This document shows, in pieces, positions 41,048-50,471 of a stretch of DNA of 56,367 nucleotides (within the stretch, counting starts at the first letter, position 1; every line of letters starts with the position of its first letter). Origin of the DNA: Oscillospiraceae bacterium (lineage in GTDB: Bacteria; Bacillota; Clostridia; Oscillospirales; CAG-272); NCBI GenBank assembly GCA_015065385.1, contig SVQK01000091.1, forward strand, positions 1 through 56,367, in the 5' to 3' direction. The position numbers and the translations under genes were made by a program. The notes beneath the pieces are model-generated. The model searched no databases. It had not been told where the DNA came from and saw only the letters and a program-made list of their open reading frames with translations.

Positions 41048-43177
41048 ATGGGACCGGGAGGACCGGGAGGCGGCTATCGGGGACGCCGGGAACAGATGAT
41101 GGACAAGCTGAAAGAACCTAAGCCTGAGAGCATCCGCGAGGTGCCCGGCTATCTGAAACGGCTCGTCTCCAAGTTTTTCTACCGTTTATTTTATATCTTT
41201 CGCCTTGTGTGGGACACCCGTCCGTGGATTTTGCTGTTCATGGTCTTCATGGCGGTCTGGAACGGCGTCACGCCCGTCATCAGCGCGTACATCGGCGCGG
41301 CGCTCCTGAATGGGCTGGCCGAGGCTTACATGTCCGTCACGAGCGGCGGAGAGATCATGTTCGACACGGTGATCGGCCTTCTCATCCTTCGCTTCGGGTT
41401 CAACTTCCTGACAAGCATGGTGGGCCGCATCTCCAATATCATCAACAACATTTCGGGCGAGCTGGTCGTCAACCACGTCAACCTCAAGATCATGCGCAAG
41501 GCAAGGGAGGTGGACCTCGCCTCCTTCGACGATCCGGAGTTCTACGAACGGTTCGAGAACGCCAAGCGCGAAGCCGGATCCCGCCCGATCAATATTCTGA
41601 ACAACAACTTCACCATCATTTCCACCGTGATCAGCATGGTCTCCTTCGTGGTGATCCTGGCCGGCATCGCGTGGTGGGCTCCCATCGCCATCCTCGTGAT
41701 GAGCGCGCCGACCGCCGTCATCAGCTTCGCCTATCGGAAGAAGAATTTCTGGTACGTCCGCTGGCATTCCAAGGACCGCCGCCAGATGAGCTATTACTCC
41801 GACCTCATGACGAACAAGGATATGGTGAAGGAGATCCGCCTCTTCCACCTCTCCGACACCTTTATCGGGCGGTATCAGGAGACCTTTGAGCGGTATTTCG
41901 GCGGCCTCAAGAAGCTGTTCGTGGGCGAAGGCCTGTGGAATATCGGCATCAACCTGCTCACCACCACCGTCAACTGCCTCCTGTTCCTCTTCATCGCAAA
42001 GGGCGTGGCGGAGGGCCGGTACGCGGTGGGCGACTACTCCCTCTATACCGGCGCGCTCGGCTCCATTGCGGGCGGGATCGGCACGATCATCGGCACCACG
42101 GCCTCCATTTACGAAGGCACGCTCTTCATCGACAACCTGATCCTCTTCATGAACGAGAAGCGCACCGTCGTGCCGGATCAGCCCGAACCCCGCCATGTGC
42201 AGCACGGCACGGGCCACACCATCGAGTTCAGGAACGTCTCCTTCTCCTACCCCGGAACGGAGCGGAAGGTCATCAACAACGTCAGCCTCAGGCTGGATCC
42301 GGGCGACACCTGCGTGCTGGTCGGGCTGAACGGCGCGGGGAAGACCACGCTCATCAAGCTCCTGACGCGGCTCTACGATCCGACGGAGGGCGAGATTCTG
42401 CTCGACGGCTACAACATCAAGGACTACGACGTGAACGATCTCTACGCCATGTTCGGCATCATCTTCCAGGACTTCGGCAAGTACGCCGTAAACGTGAAGG
42501 AGAACATCAAGTTCGGCCAGATCGACCGGGAGGCGGACGACAGCGACGTTGTCACAGCCGCCGAGCAGTCCACGGCCAGCCAGTTCATCGAGAAGCTCCC
42601 GGACGGCTACGACACGCCCCTGATGCGCTACTTCGAGGAAAACGGCATCGAGCTCTCGATCGGCCAGTGGCAGAAGCTCTCCATCGCAAGAGCGTTCTAC
42701 TCCGACTCCGACGTCATCATTCTGGACGAGCCGACCGCCTCTCTGGACGCCATCGCGGAGCAGGACATCTACAACCAGTTCGACCGCCTGCGCAAAGATA
42801 AAACCTGCATCTTCGTCTCCCACCGCCTGTCCTCCGCAACCGTGGCGAACAAGATCTTCGTGCTTGAAAACGGCTCGCTGATCGAAACGGGCAGCCACGC
42901 TGAGCTGATGAAGAAGCGCGGCGTCTACTACGAGCTCTTCACCACGCAGGCCAAGCGGTACATCACGCCCATCGACGGCGTCTCCGCGGAGGAATTCATG
43001 AGCGAGGACGAGGAAATCAGCAAGTTCCTGAGCGAACGGAACGGCGGAGGGCAGAAGGAACGCCCCGAGCGGGATCCCGGATCGGAGCGCGCGCTCCCGA
43101 CACCGGCAGGAGTTCCCGGAAACGGGCCTTCCGGATTCCCGCCGGACCGCGGAAAACGAGGGCCGCGCAACTCCTGA
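41048..43177 (+). CDS. ABC exporter with fused membrane and ATPase domains
   Basis: A 709-aa half-transporter. N-terminus GPGGPGGGYRGRRE is glycine-rich; six membrane segments follow (~58-370), then the ATPase domain with Walker A GLNGAGKTT (426-434), signature LSIGQWQKLSIARAF (Ile instead of Gly in LSGGQ), Walker B VIILDEPTASLD and H-loop VSHRLSS. The last ~60 residues are a Pro/Gly/Arg-rich tail. LSIGQ-type exporters of this kind often handle peptides or lipids. It would act as a homodimer or with an unlinked partner. GGAGG at ~41036 precedes ATG 41048. Second gene of the MarR operon; a terminator follows. Confidence 0.92.
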   Translation: MGPGGPGGGYRGRREQMMDKLKEPKPESIREVPGYLKRLVSKFFYRLFYIFRLVWDTRPWILLFMVFMAVWNGVTPVISAYIGAALLNGLAEAYMSVTSGGEIMFDTVIGLLILRFGFNFLTSMVGRISNIINNISGELVVNHVNLKIMRKAREVDLASFDDPEFYERFENAKREAGSRPINILNNNFTIISTVISMVSFVVILAGIAWWAPIAILVMSAPTAVISFAYRKKNFWYVRWHSKDRRQMSYYSDLMTNKDMVKEIRLFHLSDTFIGRYQETFERYFGGLKKLFVGEGLWNIGINLLTTTVNCLLFLFIAKGVAEGRYAVGDYSLYTGALGSIAGGIGTIIGTTASIYEGTLFIDNLILFMNEKRTVVPDQPEPRHVQHGTGHTIEFRNVSFSYPGTERKVINNVSLRLDPGDTCVLVGLNGAGKTTLIKLLTRLYDPTEGEILLDGYNIKDYDVNDLYAMFGIIFQDFGKYAVNVKENIKFGQIDREADDSDVVTAAEQSTASQFIEKLPDGYDTPLMRYFEENGIELSIGQWQKLSIARAFYSDSDVIILDEPTASLDAIAEQDIYNQFDRLRKDKTCIFVSHRLSSATVANKIFVLENGSLIETGSHAELMKKRGVYYELFTTQAKRYITPIDGVSAEEFMSEDEEISKFLSERNGGGQKERPERDPGSERALPTPAGVPGNGPSGFPPDRGKRGPRNS

Positions 43178-43196
43178 GACAGAATATAAGAAAAAG

Positions 43197-43230
43197 TCCC
43201 GATCGGCATTGATGATCCGGTCGGGATTTT
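43197..43230. terminator. Bidirectional Rho-independent terminator
   Basis: TCCCGATCGG (43197-43206) pairs with CCGGTCGGGA (43217-43226), with an A-run before and TTTT after. It lies between the convergent ABC exporter and discoidin-repeat genes. Confidence 0.8.
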
Positions 43231-43240
43231 CATATGGGTA

Positions 43241-44700
43241 TTACTCTTTCTTCTTCGCCATTACCACAGCGGTAACGGCAGCTGCCAGAACGGACACCCC
43301 GATGCACACGACGGGAAGGATCCGGAATCCGGAGGTTTCTTCCGCGCCGTCCGCTGTTTCAGCCGGGGCTTCGATTTGGGCGGGATCCGATTCGGTTCTT
43401 TCCTCTTCGGAGGCTGCTGAGGCGGGATCGGGGGCTTCGGTCTCCATCTGGACGGGCTGGAGGTCGCTTTCGTAGCGGGCGTAGAGCGTGTGATCGGTGA
43501 GGCGCGTCACGGGATCTCCTTCCTTCACGGGATCGCCTCCCTCAGCCAGCGTGTACCAGCCGATGAAGCTGCTGACGGCGGAACCGGGCAGGGCGGGGTA
43601 GACGTCGCCGGGCTGAACCGTGATGGGCTGCGCCTCGGAGTCGATATTGTCGCGCCGGATATCAAAGCTGACGGTCACGGCTTCGGCGGGCACGGCCAGC
43701 GTCGCGGGCGTCGGAGGCACATAGTCCCCGTCCAGCGGATAGCCGTAGAGCTGGACTTCCGCCACGTCGCCATGCTCTTCTCCGTTCCAGTACCGGAAAT
43801 AGCGGTAGCCGGTGTTGTCCTCGAATTCGTTGAAGACCTGCCAGTCCCAGTTTTTCGCAGCGGAGGAGCTGAAGCAGAGCGTCGTCCAGTCGGAAAGGTC
43901 GTTCGATCCCTGAATGGAACCGCCCCTGAAGCGGTCGAGCCAACCTTCGCGGGGCAGGATCCGCACCCGGGAGAGGATGTACTGCGCCCCGAGGTCGAGT
44001 CCGGCGTACGCGTTGTCGTTCGCCTTCTGCGTGGGATCGTAGTAGGTGTACCGGTCGCCGTCGAATGCTGAGGCCGCGCCCTTCTCCGTGGATCCGTCCC
44101 AGCCGAAGGGTTCGCCGATGACCTCGCCGGTCAGAAGTACCGGCCCCGTGACTGCCGTGCCGTCGGAGGAGCGTCCGTAGAACTCAACCTCCGCCACGTC
44201 TCCGTGCAGCTCGCCGTTCCAGTAACGATAGTACCGGAAGGCCGCGCCGGTTTCAAATTCCGTGATTTCCTGCCAGTCCCATGAGGACGCCGGGGATCCG
44301 CTGACGAACAGGGTGTCCCAGTCCTCCATGTCGTTCGATCCCTGAATGGAGGCGCCCTTGAACCGGTCGAGCCAGTGTTTTCGCGGGGCAGGATCATCAC
44401 CTTCGTGAGCACCACCGGGGAGCCGAAATCCATGCCGCAGTAAGTGTACTCCGCTCCCTGCGCCGTGGGATCGTAGTAGGAATACGCTTCTCCGTCGAAC
44501 GCGGCGGACGCGCCCGTTCCGGGAGTTCCGTCCCAGCCGGCCGCCTCGCCGATCACGTCCCCGGAGAGGAGTTGCGATCCCGAGGGAACGGAAGCGCCGG
44601 AGGAGGGATACGCCGCTGAAACCCGGTTCGCGGAGAAGACGGCGAGAACGCACAGCCCGAAGACCGCGCCCGCCAGCCGCAGAGTTTTATCGATCCGCAT
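43241..44700 (-). pseudogene. Discoidin-repeat surface protein, interrupted by a one-base frameshift
   Basis: Two frames together encode one protein of ~486 aa. 44700 down to ~44381 gives a signal peptide (LAGAVFGLCVLAVFSANRVSA) and the first half of a repeat; from ~44378 to 43241 another frame carries on. There are two F5/8-type C (discoidin-like) repeats, marked by ILPRE..WLDRF(K/R)G(A/G)SIQGSND and RYWNGE.HGDVAEV, then a Listeria-Bacteroides-type repeat (FIGWYTLAEGGDPV ... LYARYE), an acidic linker and a C-terminal membrane anchor ending in KKKE. The break is in an A-run (T-run 44378-44381 on the plus strand); one extra A would restore REKHWLDRF. Both parts otherwise look intact, so a sequencing error or a very recent mutation is likely. 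It overlaps the end of the CotH gene by 14 bp; GGGAGGGAG precedes its ATG. Confidence 0.75.
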
Positions 44701-47038
44701 AGTCTCTCCCTCCCTTCTTCGTCAGCGTGACCGTCGTCATAACCGCGCAGAGCAGAACCACAGCCGCCGTGACGGTGATCCATTCCGCGTCTGATACCGG
44801 ACGTCCCCCGGACGCAGGTTCCTCGTCAGCCGAAACAGGTTCCGCCTCGACCTCCGGTTTGTCCTCCGCCGGGGCGTTCGCCGCGCTCGGTGCGTTCGGA
44901 TCGATGAGTCCGTTCTGGAGGGCCAGCGTCCGTACATACGACTTCGAACCCGTGATGACCGCGTCCATCGGCTTATCGTCGGGAGAGGTCACCACATTGC
45001 TCACCACGGTCAGGCTCTTCGCGGCGAAGATCTTGCCGGAGGCCTGTTCGTACCGGGCGTTATTCGGGCCGGTGATGGCTGCGTAGTACATGCCGCCCGC
45101 CGGAACCGTGACGCTGTCCCCGGTTTCAAACTGTTCGCCCTTCGTCATGTCGTCCGTGATCCTGTACCAGAGCGGGTAGTCGGAGTCGAGCTTTCCGTAG
45201 GGGTGCGCCGTCAGGGTCCATGTGCCGTCCCCGTTGTCAGCGCAGTCCACGGTGAGCCCGAGCAGGTATTTGTTCGGATTCCAGACGGTGTTGAACCAGT
45301 GGTCGTAGCGGTATTCGATGGCGTCCCGCATGTAGCCGTAGCGCACGTCGAAGGTGTCGGGCTGCTCCCACCGGACCCAGTTCATGTTCTGGGAATCCCG
45401 CACGTTCGCGGCTGTCTCGTCCAGATCCCAGATGACCCGCATCCCGTTCTCGGGCGCGGATTTGCCGAGCATCTGATCGAGGATCCCCTGCAACTCGCTG
45501 TTCATGTCGGCGATCATGCGGAGATAGTCGCCCTTTTTCCAGGCCTGCTGATACCAGATATACTGCTGCTTCTCGGAGTAGCCGAAGCGCACGCCGAAGA
45601 TGGTCGGGTCGTAGAGCACCACCGGACCGCTCTCAAAGTCCCAGACCGGTCCGAAGGTCAGCAACCCGCCCGCGTCCTTTGTCATATAGGTGGAGGTGCG
45701 GTAGTTTTCCCAGTTCAGGTAATAGGTGTAGATCAGGGTCTGGGCGGCGTAGCTCTTCGCGTCGGCGTATTCCGTCCAGTGCTTGCCTTCGCTGTTGTAG
45801 CCCGTCTCGGAGAACAGCGCGTTTTCAAAGTCCTGCACATACGAGGCGATGTACTGCACCATCTCCTGCGTCGGATAGGCCGGGGACTTGACGTTGACGA
45901 ACATGCCCTCTTTGGTCTTGAAGCCGCACTCCCCGTAGTGGCCGCACATGATCTCGAGCACATAGCCGCCCGTGATGTCGGTCCCCTCCGGAACGGTGGA
46001 GCTCTGCGCGTAACTGTAGCTCTGGATCCCCTTGGCGATGGCCGGGTCGCTCTTCTTGCCCTGCACGGATTTGGTCTTCGAGGAAGGCATGTCGGTCTTC
46101 TCCTCGAGGTCGGTCACGTTCATGGAGCCGTTGATGTCCATCCGTTCCGTCAGCACATAGACGCCCCAGTAGATCCCGTCGATGTAGACGTCCACGAACC
46201 GGGAGCAGAGGTTGAAATACCGGTCCTTCACAAGCGCGTTGTAGGAGGCGAAGGCCGTCACATAGGAAACGCCCGTCGCGTCGTATTCGCCCCAGGTCCG
46301 GATGCGGAGGAGCGACCATTTCTTGCTCCGTCCCGCGCCCTTCAGAAGCTCCGCCTTGTCGCCGAGGTTGATGTTATAGGAGTTCTTGGTGTTGACCCTT
46401 GTGCTCCGCTCGTAGGAGGTCAGGCCGTGGCCCTTGATCCGGGTGAGGTCTCCCTCGTAGGTGACGCTGCCGTCCGTGTCGATCATGCGGATCGTGCCGG
46501 TTTCCACCGCGCTCTGGGAGGAGTTGATCCGGAGCATGGAGTCGTCGCCGTCCTTCAGGGTGATATAGATCGTCGGGATCTCTCCCCCCTGCATCGCGGT
46601 GAAGGAATACCGGTTGTACACCCCGTATTCCGCGTCGTACTCAAAGAGCGCGGAAGCGCCGCCGGAGAAGTCGCAGACAAAGGTCTCGCCCGGGCTGTAG
46701 GTTTTGCCCGTCCGGTCGTCGTAGGCCTGCTTTGTCCCGTCGTAGCGCACCGTCACCATGTGAATGTCCGCCGTCCCGGGCAGAAACAGCCAGATCTGCT
46801 TGCTGCGCTGCGCCTTGTAGAAGCCGAGATCGTCCCGGATGACCCACCGCCCGCCGTCCTGTTCCGAGAGTACGGTGAACGGAGGCACATCCTTGACCGT
46901 GTAGATCGCCGGCGCTTCGGCTGCGGAAACGGAAACCGTCCCGAACAGTCCGCAGAGCAGGACCGCCGCGATCATCGTCAGAGCCGCCAGCGTGAGGACT
47001 CTGAGCCCGGATCCGGCAAAGTTGCGTGTCGTCCTCAT
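44687..47038 (-). CDS. CotH-kinase-domain surface protein
   Basis: A 783-aa exported protein: signal peptide (~12-36, LTLAALTMIAAVLLCGLFGT), a first beta-rich domain, a CotH-type atypical kinase domain (~190-530) with RIKGHGLTSYERSTRVNTKN-type start, KKWSLLRIRTWGEYDATGVS, VDVYIDGIYWGVYVLTERMD and FGPVWDFESGPVV (DFE in the metal-binding position), then a beta domain, an acidic linker and a C-terminal membrane anchor. CotH proteins phosphorylate spore-coat proteins in Bacillus, but relatives occur in polysaccharide-degrading Clostridia. ATG 47038 overlaps the fucosidase stop by one base; the longer frame to 47227 lies inside the fucosidase gene. Confidence 0.88.
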   Translation of the reverse strand: MRTTRNFAGSGLRVLTLAALTMIAAVLLCGLFGTVSVSAAEAPAIYTVKDVPPFTVLSEQDGGRWVIRDDLGFYKAQRSKQIWLFLPGTADIHMVTVRYDGTKQAYDDRTGKTYSPGETFVCDFSGGASALFEYDAEYGVYNRYSFTAMQGGEIPTIYITLKDGDDSMLRINSSQSAVETGTIRMIDTDGSVTYEGDLTRIKGHGLTSYERSTRVNTKNSYNINLGDKAELLKGAGRSKKWSLLRIRTWGEYDATGVSYVTAFASYNALVKDRYFNLCSRFVDVYIDGIYWGVYVLTERMDINGSMNVTDLEEKTDMPSSKTKSVQGKKSDPAIAKGIQSYSYAQSSTVPEGTDITGGYVLEIMCGHYGECGFKTKEGMFVNVKSPAYPTQEMVQYIASYVQDFENALFSETGYNSEGKHWTEYADAKSYAAQTLIYTYYLNWENYRTSTYMTKDAGGLLTFGPVWDFESGPVVLYDPTIFGVRFGYSEKQQYIWYQQAWKKGDYLRMIADMNSELQGILDQMLGKSAPENGMRVIWDLDETAANVRDSQNMNWVRWEQPDTFDVRYGYMRDAIEYRYDHWFNTVWNPNKYLLGLTVDCADNGDGTWTLTAHPYGKLDSDYPLWYRITDDMTKGEQFETGDSVTVPAGGMYYAAITGPNNARYEQASGKIFAAKSLTVVSNVVTSPDDKPMDAVITGSKSYVRTLALQNGLIDPNAPSAANAPAEDKPEVEAEPVSADEEPASGGRPVSDAEWITVTAAVVLLCAVMTTVTLTKKGGRDYADR

Positions 47039-48018
47039 CAGTCCGAATTCCCTCCCGTACGTTTTCCAACCTCTCTGAGAATATCGCAAGCCGGTCCCGG
47101 GATTCGTCCGAGGGCGTCCGGGCCTACGTTCAGGAGGTAGTTGATTCCCCGCTCGTTCAGGTGATTTTTCAGCCGAATCACCTCGTCGGCGGATTTCCAG
47201 TTGTTGTCGAAGCTCTTGTAGCCCCATGTGTCGTTGAGCGTCGCGGGCGTCTCGAAGAGCATCTCGCCCTTGTCGTCGTCCGGGATCTGATTGTCCCCGG
47301 CGGAGGTGTAGTCCCCGTATCCGTTGCCGATCCGCGAATTCACCAGACAGTCGGGCTGATAGCGCTTTACCAGCCGGTACAGCTCGTCGGTCTGCTCCGG
47401 ACGGATGGTGAAGGGAACGTCGAACCAGATCAGGCAGAGGTCGCCGTACCGCGTCAGGATTTCCGTCACCTGCGGCTTGATCTTTTCTTCAAAGCAGACG
47501 GAGAAGTCCTTCGCCCCGTCGTCCGGGAAGTCCCAGTTGTTCGTCCAAAAGGCCTTGCCGCCGCACCAGGTCTTGCCCGCCGTGTAGCCGCCGCCGTGGG
47601 GATGGCTCCAGTCGAGATCCTGCGAATAGTAGAGCCCGAATTTCAGCCCGTGCTTCCGGCAGGCCTCCGAGAGCTCGCCCACAACGTCCCGTCCGAAGGG
47701 CGTCGCATCCACGACGTTATAGGATGAGACGTCGGACTTGTACATGGCAAATCCGTCGTGGTGCTTGGAGGTGAAGACCATGTAGGTCATTCCCGCGTCC
47801 TTCGCCAGCCGGACCCATTCCTCCGCGTCGAAGAGAATGGGGTTGAAAGCCTCGGCGAGCCGCGCGTATTCCGCGTTCGGGATCCGGAAATACTCCTGCG
47901 CCCACTCCCCGATGTCTTCCATGCGGCGGCCCTTCCATTCTCCCGCCGGGAGCGCGTACAGCCCCCAGTGGATCATCATCCCGAATTTCGCCGCTTTGAA
48001 CCATTCTTTGCTTGTCAT
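47038..48018 (-). CDS. Alpha-L-fucosidase, GH29-type, catalytic domain only
   Basis: A 326-aa protein with the GH29 start WFKAAKFGMMIHWGLYALPA, then EWVRLAKDAGMTYMVFTSKH, HDGFAMYKSDVSSYNVVDAT, KFGLYYSQDLDW and the nucleophile region LIWFDVPFTI with Asp200. GH29 enzymes release alpha-L-fucose from host or plant glycans. It has no signal peptide, so it should act in the cytoplasm on imported oligosaccharides, and it is shorter than typical GH29 enzymes (~450 aa), lacking the C-terminal beta-sandwich. It lies in a minus-strand operon between uxaC and the CotH gene. Confidence 0.85.
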   Translation of the reverse strand: MTSKEWFKAAKFGMMIHWGLYALPAGEWKGRRMEDIGEWAQEYFRIPNAEYARLAEAFNPILFDAEEWVRLAKDAGMTYMVFTSKHHDGFAMYKSDVSSYNVVDATPFGRDVVGELSEACRKHGLKFGLYYSQDLDWSHPHGGGYTAGKTWCGGKAFWTNNWDFPDDGAKDFSVCFEEKIKPQVTEILTRYGDLCLIWFDVPFTIRPEQTDELYRLVKRYQPDCLVNSRIGNGYGDYTSAGDNQIPDDDKGEMLFETPATLNDTWGYKSFDNNWKSADEVIRLKNHLNERGINYLLNVGPDALGRIPGPACDILREVGKRTGGNSD

Positions 48019-48039
48019 CGTTTGTCTCCCGGAGGAAAG

Positions 48040-49454
48040 TCAGATTTTGAACCCGAAGAAATCCTTCGTGTTGTTGTAGCAGATATCGCAGACAAGGGTC
48101 GCCAGCGCGTCCGGATCGAAGGGATAGAGTCCGTCCTCCACCCAGCCGCCGATCAGGTCGCAGAGGATGCGGCGGAAGTATTCGTGCCGCGGATAGGAGG
48201 TGAACGACCGGCTGTCCGTCAGCATCCCGAGGAACTTCCCGAACGCGGAAAGGTTGGCGAGGGATTTCATCTGCTCGCGCATCCCGTCGATGGAATCGTT
48301 GAACCACCACGCGGAGCCCTGCATGACCTTCGGGAATCCATCGCCGGAGGTCTGGAACGCCCCGAGCACCGAGCCGATGGCCCCGTTGGCGGTGGGATCG
48401 ATGGAATAGAGGATCGTTCTCGGCAGTCCCGCGCCGTTCTCCATGCAGTCCAAAAGCTCGATGATGGCGGGGATGTTGGTGAATCCCACGGTGTCAAATC
48501 CGGTGTCCGGACCGAGCTTTTTCCACATGGCGGAGTTGGTGTTCCGCGCCACGCCCATGTGCAGCTGCATGACCCAGCCCTTCTTCGCGTATTCTCCGGC
48601 GAGGAAGGAGAGCACGTCGGATTTGAGGGCGCAGAGCTGTTCCGCGGTCACATCCCGTCCGTCGGAGGCAAGGGCGGCTTTCAGGGCTTCGTTCGACGCG
48701 TAGGGATTCGGTTTGACAAACATTCCGAACTCGTCGAGCCCGTGGTCCGCGGTCCGGCATCCCATGGAGTCGAAGAAATCGATCCGTTTCAGAAGCGCGT
48801 CCTTGAGCGAATTCACGTCCCGGATCTCCACGCCCGCCGCCGCGCCGAGCTTTTCGTAATAAGCTGCGAGCCCGGGCTTGTTGATGTTGAAGCATTTGTC
48901 CGGACGGAACGCGGGGAGCACCTTTGTTTCAAAGCTGTCGTCCGCGGCGAGGATCTTGTGGTATTCGAGAGAGTCCGCCGGGTCGTCCGTGGTGCAGAGC
49001 AGCTCCACGCCGGACTGCCGGATCAGGTTCCTCACGGACATGGAGGGATCCCGGAGCATCTCCGAGGTCAGCTCCCAGATCCGGTCCGCCGTCTCTTCGG
49101 AGAGAATGTCCTCGATCCGAAATACCGCCGCAGCTCGAGGTGCGTCCAGTGATACAGGGGATTGCCGATGAGCGAGGGCATGATCTTCGCGTAGGCTTTG
49201 AATTTGTCGTAATCCGACGCGTCGCCCGTCACATACTTTTCCGGGATCCCGCAGGTCCGCATCGCGCGCCATTTGTAATGATCTCCGCCCAGCCAGAGCT
49301 CGGCGATGTTCGGGACCTGCTTGTCCTCCGCGATCTCCTTCGGGGGAACGTGGCAGTGGTAGTCGATGATCGGCAGCTTTTCCGCGTAACGGTGGAACAG
49401 GGCCTTGGCCGTTTCCGTCGTCAGAAGGAAGTTTCGTCCCATGAAGCTTTTCAT
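48040..49454 (-). pseudogene. uxaC: Glucuronate isomerase (uxaC), interrupted by a one-base frameshift
   Basis: Two frames give one ~471-aa UxaC. The first (49454 to ~49118) has [20 protein letters not shown] and [16 protein letters not shown]; the second (from ~49116 to 48040) continues [50 protein letters not shown] and HEYFRRILCDLIGGWVEDGL. UxaC turns D-glucuronate into D-fructuronate and D-galacturonate into D-tagaturonate. One missing base near 49117 explains the break (RRYFG-IEDIL expected). Everything else is full length, so a sequencing or assembly error is quite possible. AGGAG precedes ATG 49454. Confidence 0.85.
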
Positions 49455-49483
49455 ATGGTTCTCCTAACGCAAAGAGTAGATTG

Positions 49484-50338
49484 TCAAAGAATGGTTCCGA
49501 GAAACCGGAGCGTATTTTTCAGCTTGTCCGTATTCCATCCGTCCTCCCCCATCACCGGGGATTCGAGCGTGACCGCGCCCCGGTAGTCCGTCCGGTCGAG
49601 CAGGTCAGCGAAGGCGTAAAAGTCGATCGTCCCCTCGCCCGGGTGAAGGATGGGGCGCAGGGCGGAGAAGTCCCGGGTCCCGCCTCCGAAGTCGCTGACG
49701 TGGATGTGTTCGATCCGCGGCGCGGCTTCCGGATCCGTCAGAGTTTCCCGGATCTGGTCGTGGAGCTGGCCGAAGCGGGTGTCGAAAATCAGCCCGCCGT
49801 TCCCTAAATCGGGCAGGAGTTTTTTCCAGTTTGAGAGAGGATCGGATTTTGACGACGGCACGTTCTCGACGAGCAGCCGGACGCCGTGTTCCCCCGCGAT
49901 CCGCGAGAGATGCGGCAGGGCGGCGATGTTGTACTCTACAAATCGGTCCGACGCGTACCCGCCCCAGAGATGGATCACCATCCGCGGGATCGACAGCTCT
50001 TCGGCGAACGCGCAGTTCAGCCGGAACAGACGGAAGGCCTCGTCCCGTGCCCGGAGCGCGTCGTCGCTTTTTCCGGCGGAATCGAACGTGCCCGCGTCGG
50101 AGAGCAGGGTCCCGACGTCCTTTTCGCAGTGAAGCACCGGAGCGGGAACGCCGGACGTCCTGACCAGAGAGACAACCTCGTCCAGTCGGTCATAGTATGT
50201 GCCGAGCATCATCAGCTCGAGTCCGCGGCACAGTCCGTCCCCGAAAAGGGATGCGACGATTCTGAGGGATCCCGCGAGATCATATCCGTTCACCCGGCCC
50301 GACAGACAGCCGGTGGAAACATACAGGGGCCTTTTCAT
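49484..50338 (-). CDS. Sugar phosphate isomerase/epimerase-like TIM-barrel protein
   Basis: A 284-aa protein with the xylose-isomerase-like TIM barrel (AP endonuclease family 2). Metal-site motifs: RMVIHLWGGYASDRFVEYN, RLLVENVPSSKSDPLSNWKK (Glu), GLIFDTRFGQLHDQI (Asp/His), IEHIHVSDFGGGTRDFSALR and AVTLESPVMGEDGW (Glu). These proteins isomerise or epimerise sugars, sugar acids or inositols. ATG 50338 was chosen because a promoter lies just upstream (50375-50403); the open frame runs on to 50527 across it. First gene of the minus-strand operon epimerase-uxaC-fucosidase-CotH-discoidin protein. Confidence 0.85.
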   Translation of the reverse strand: MKRPLYVSTGCLSGRVNGYDLAGSLRIVASLFGDGLCRGLELMMLGTYYDRLDEVVSLVRTSGVPAPVLHCEKDVGTLLSDAGTFDSAGKSDDALRARDEAFRLFRLNCAFAEELSIPRMVIHLWGGYASDRFVEYNIAALPHLSRIAGEHGVRLLVENVPSSKSDPLSNWKKLLPDLGNGGLIFDTRFGQLHDQIRETLTDPEAAPRIEHIHVSDFGGGTRDFSALRPILHPGEGTIDFYAFADLLDRTDYRGAVTLESPVMGEDGWNTDKLKNTLRFLGTIL

Positions 50339-50374
50339 CCGTTCCGTCCGCCTCCGATGGTCACATATAGTTAT

Positions 50375-50403
50375 ATAATACAATAGGAAGGGGACTTTGT
50401 CAA
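50375..50403 (-). promoter_or_regulatory. Sigma-A promoter of the epimerase-uxaC-fucosidase-CotH operon
   Basis: Minus strand TTGACA (50403-50398) and TATTAT (50380-50375), 17 bp apart. Confidence 0.75.
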
Positions 50404-50471
50404 GCGATCCGCCGCATTGTTTACAAAATCCTCTTCCCGTGTTGATCTGCCGTTTGGTTTCGTTACGCTCT

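Noticed and set aside
45203-47140. 645-aa plus-strand open frame
   Set aside because: Shadow of the CotH gene; Val/Asp/His-rich without motifs.
47038-47227. Extended N-terminus of the CotH protein
   Set aside because: It lies wholly inside the fucosidase coding region; the ATG at 47038 is followed at once by a proper signal peptide.
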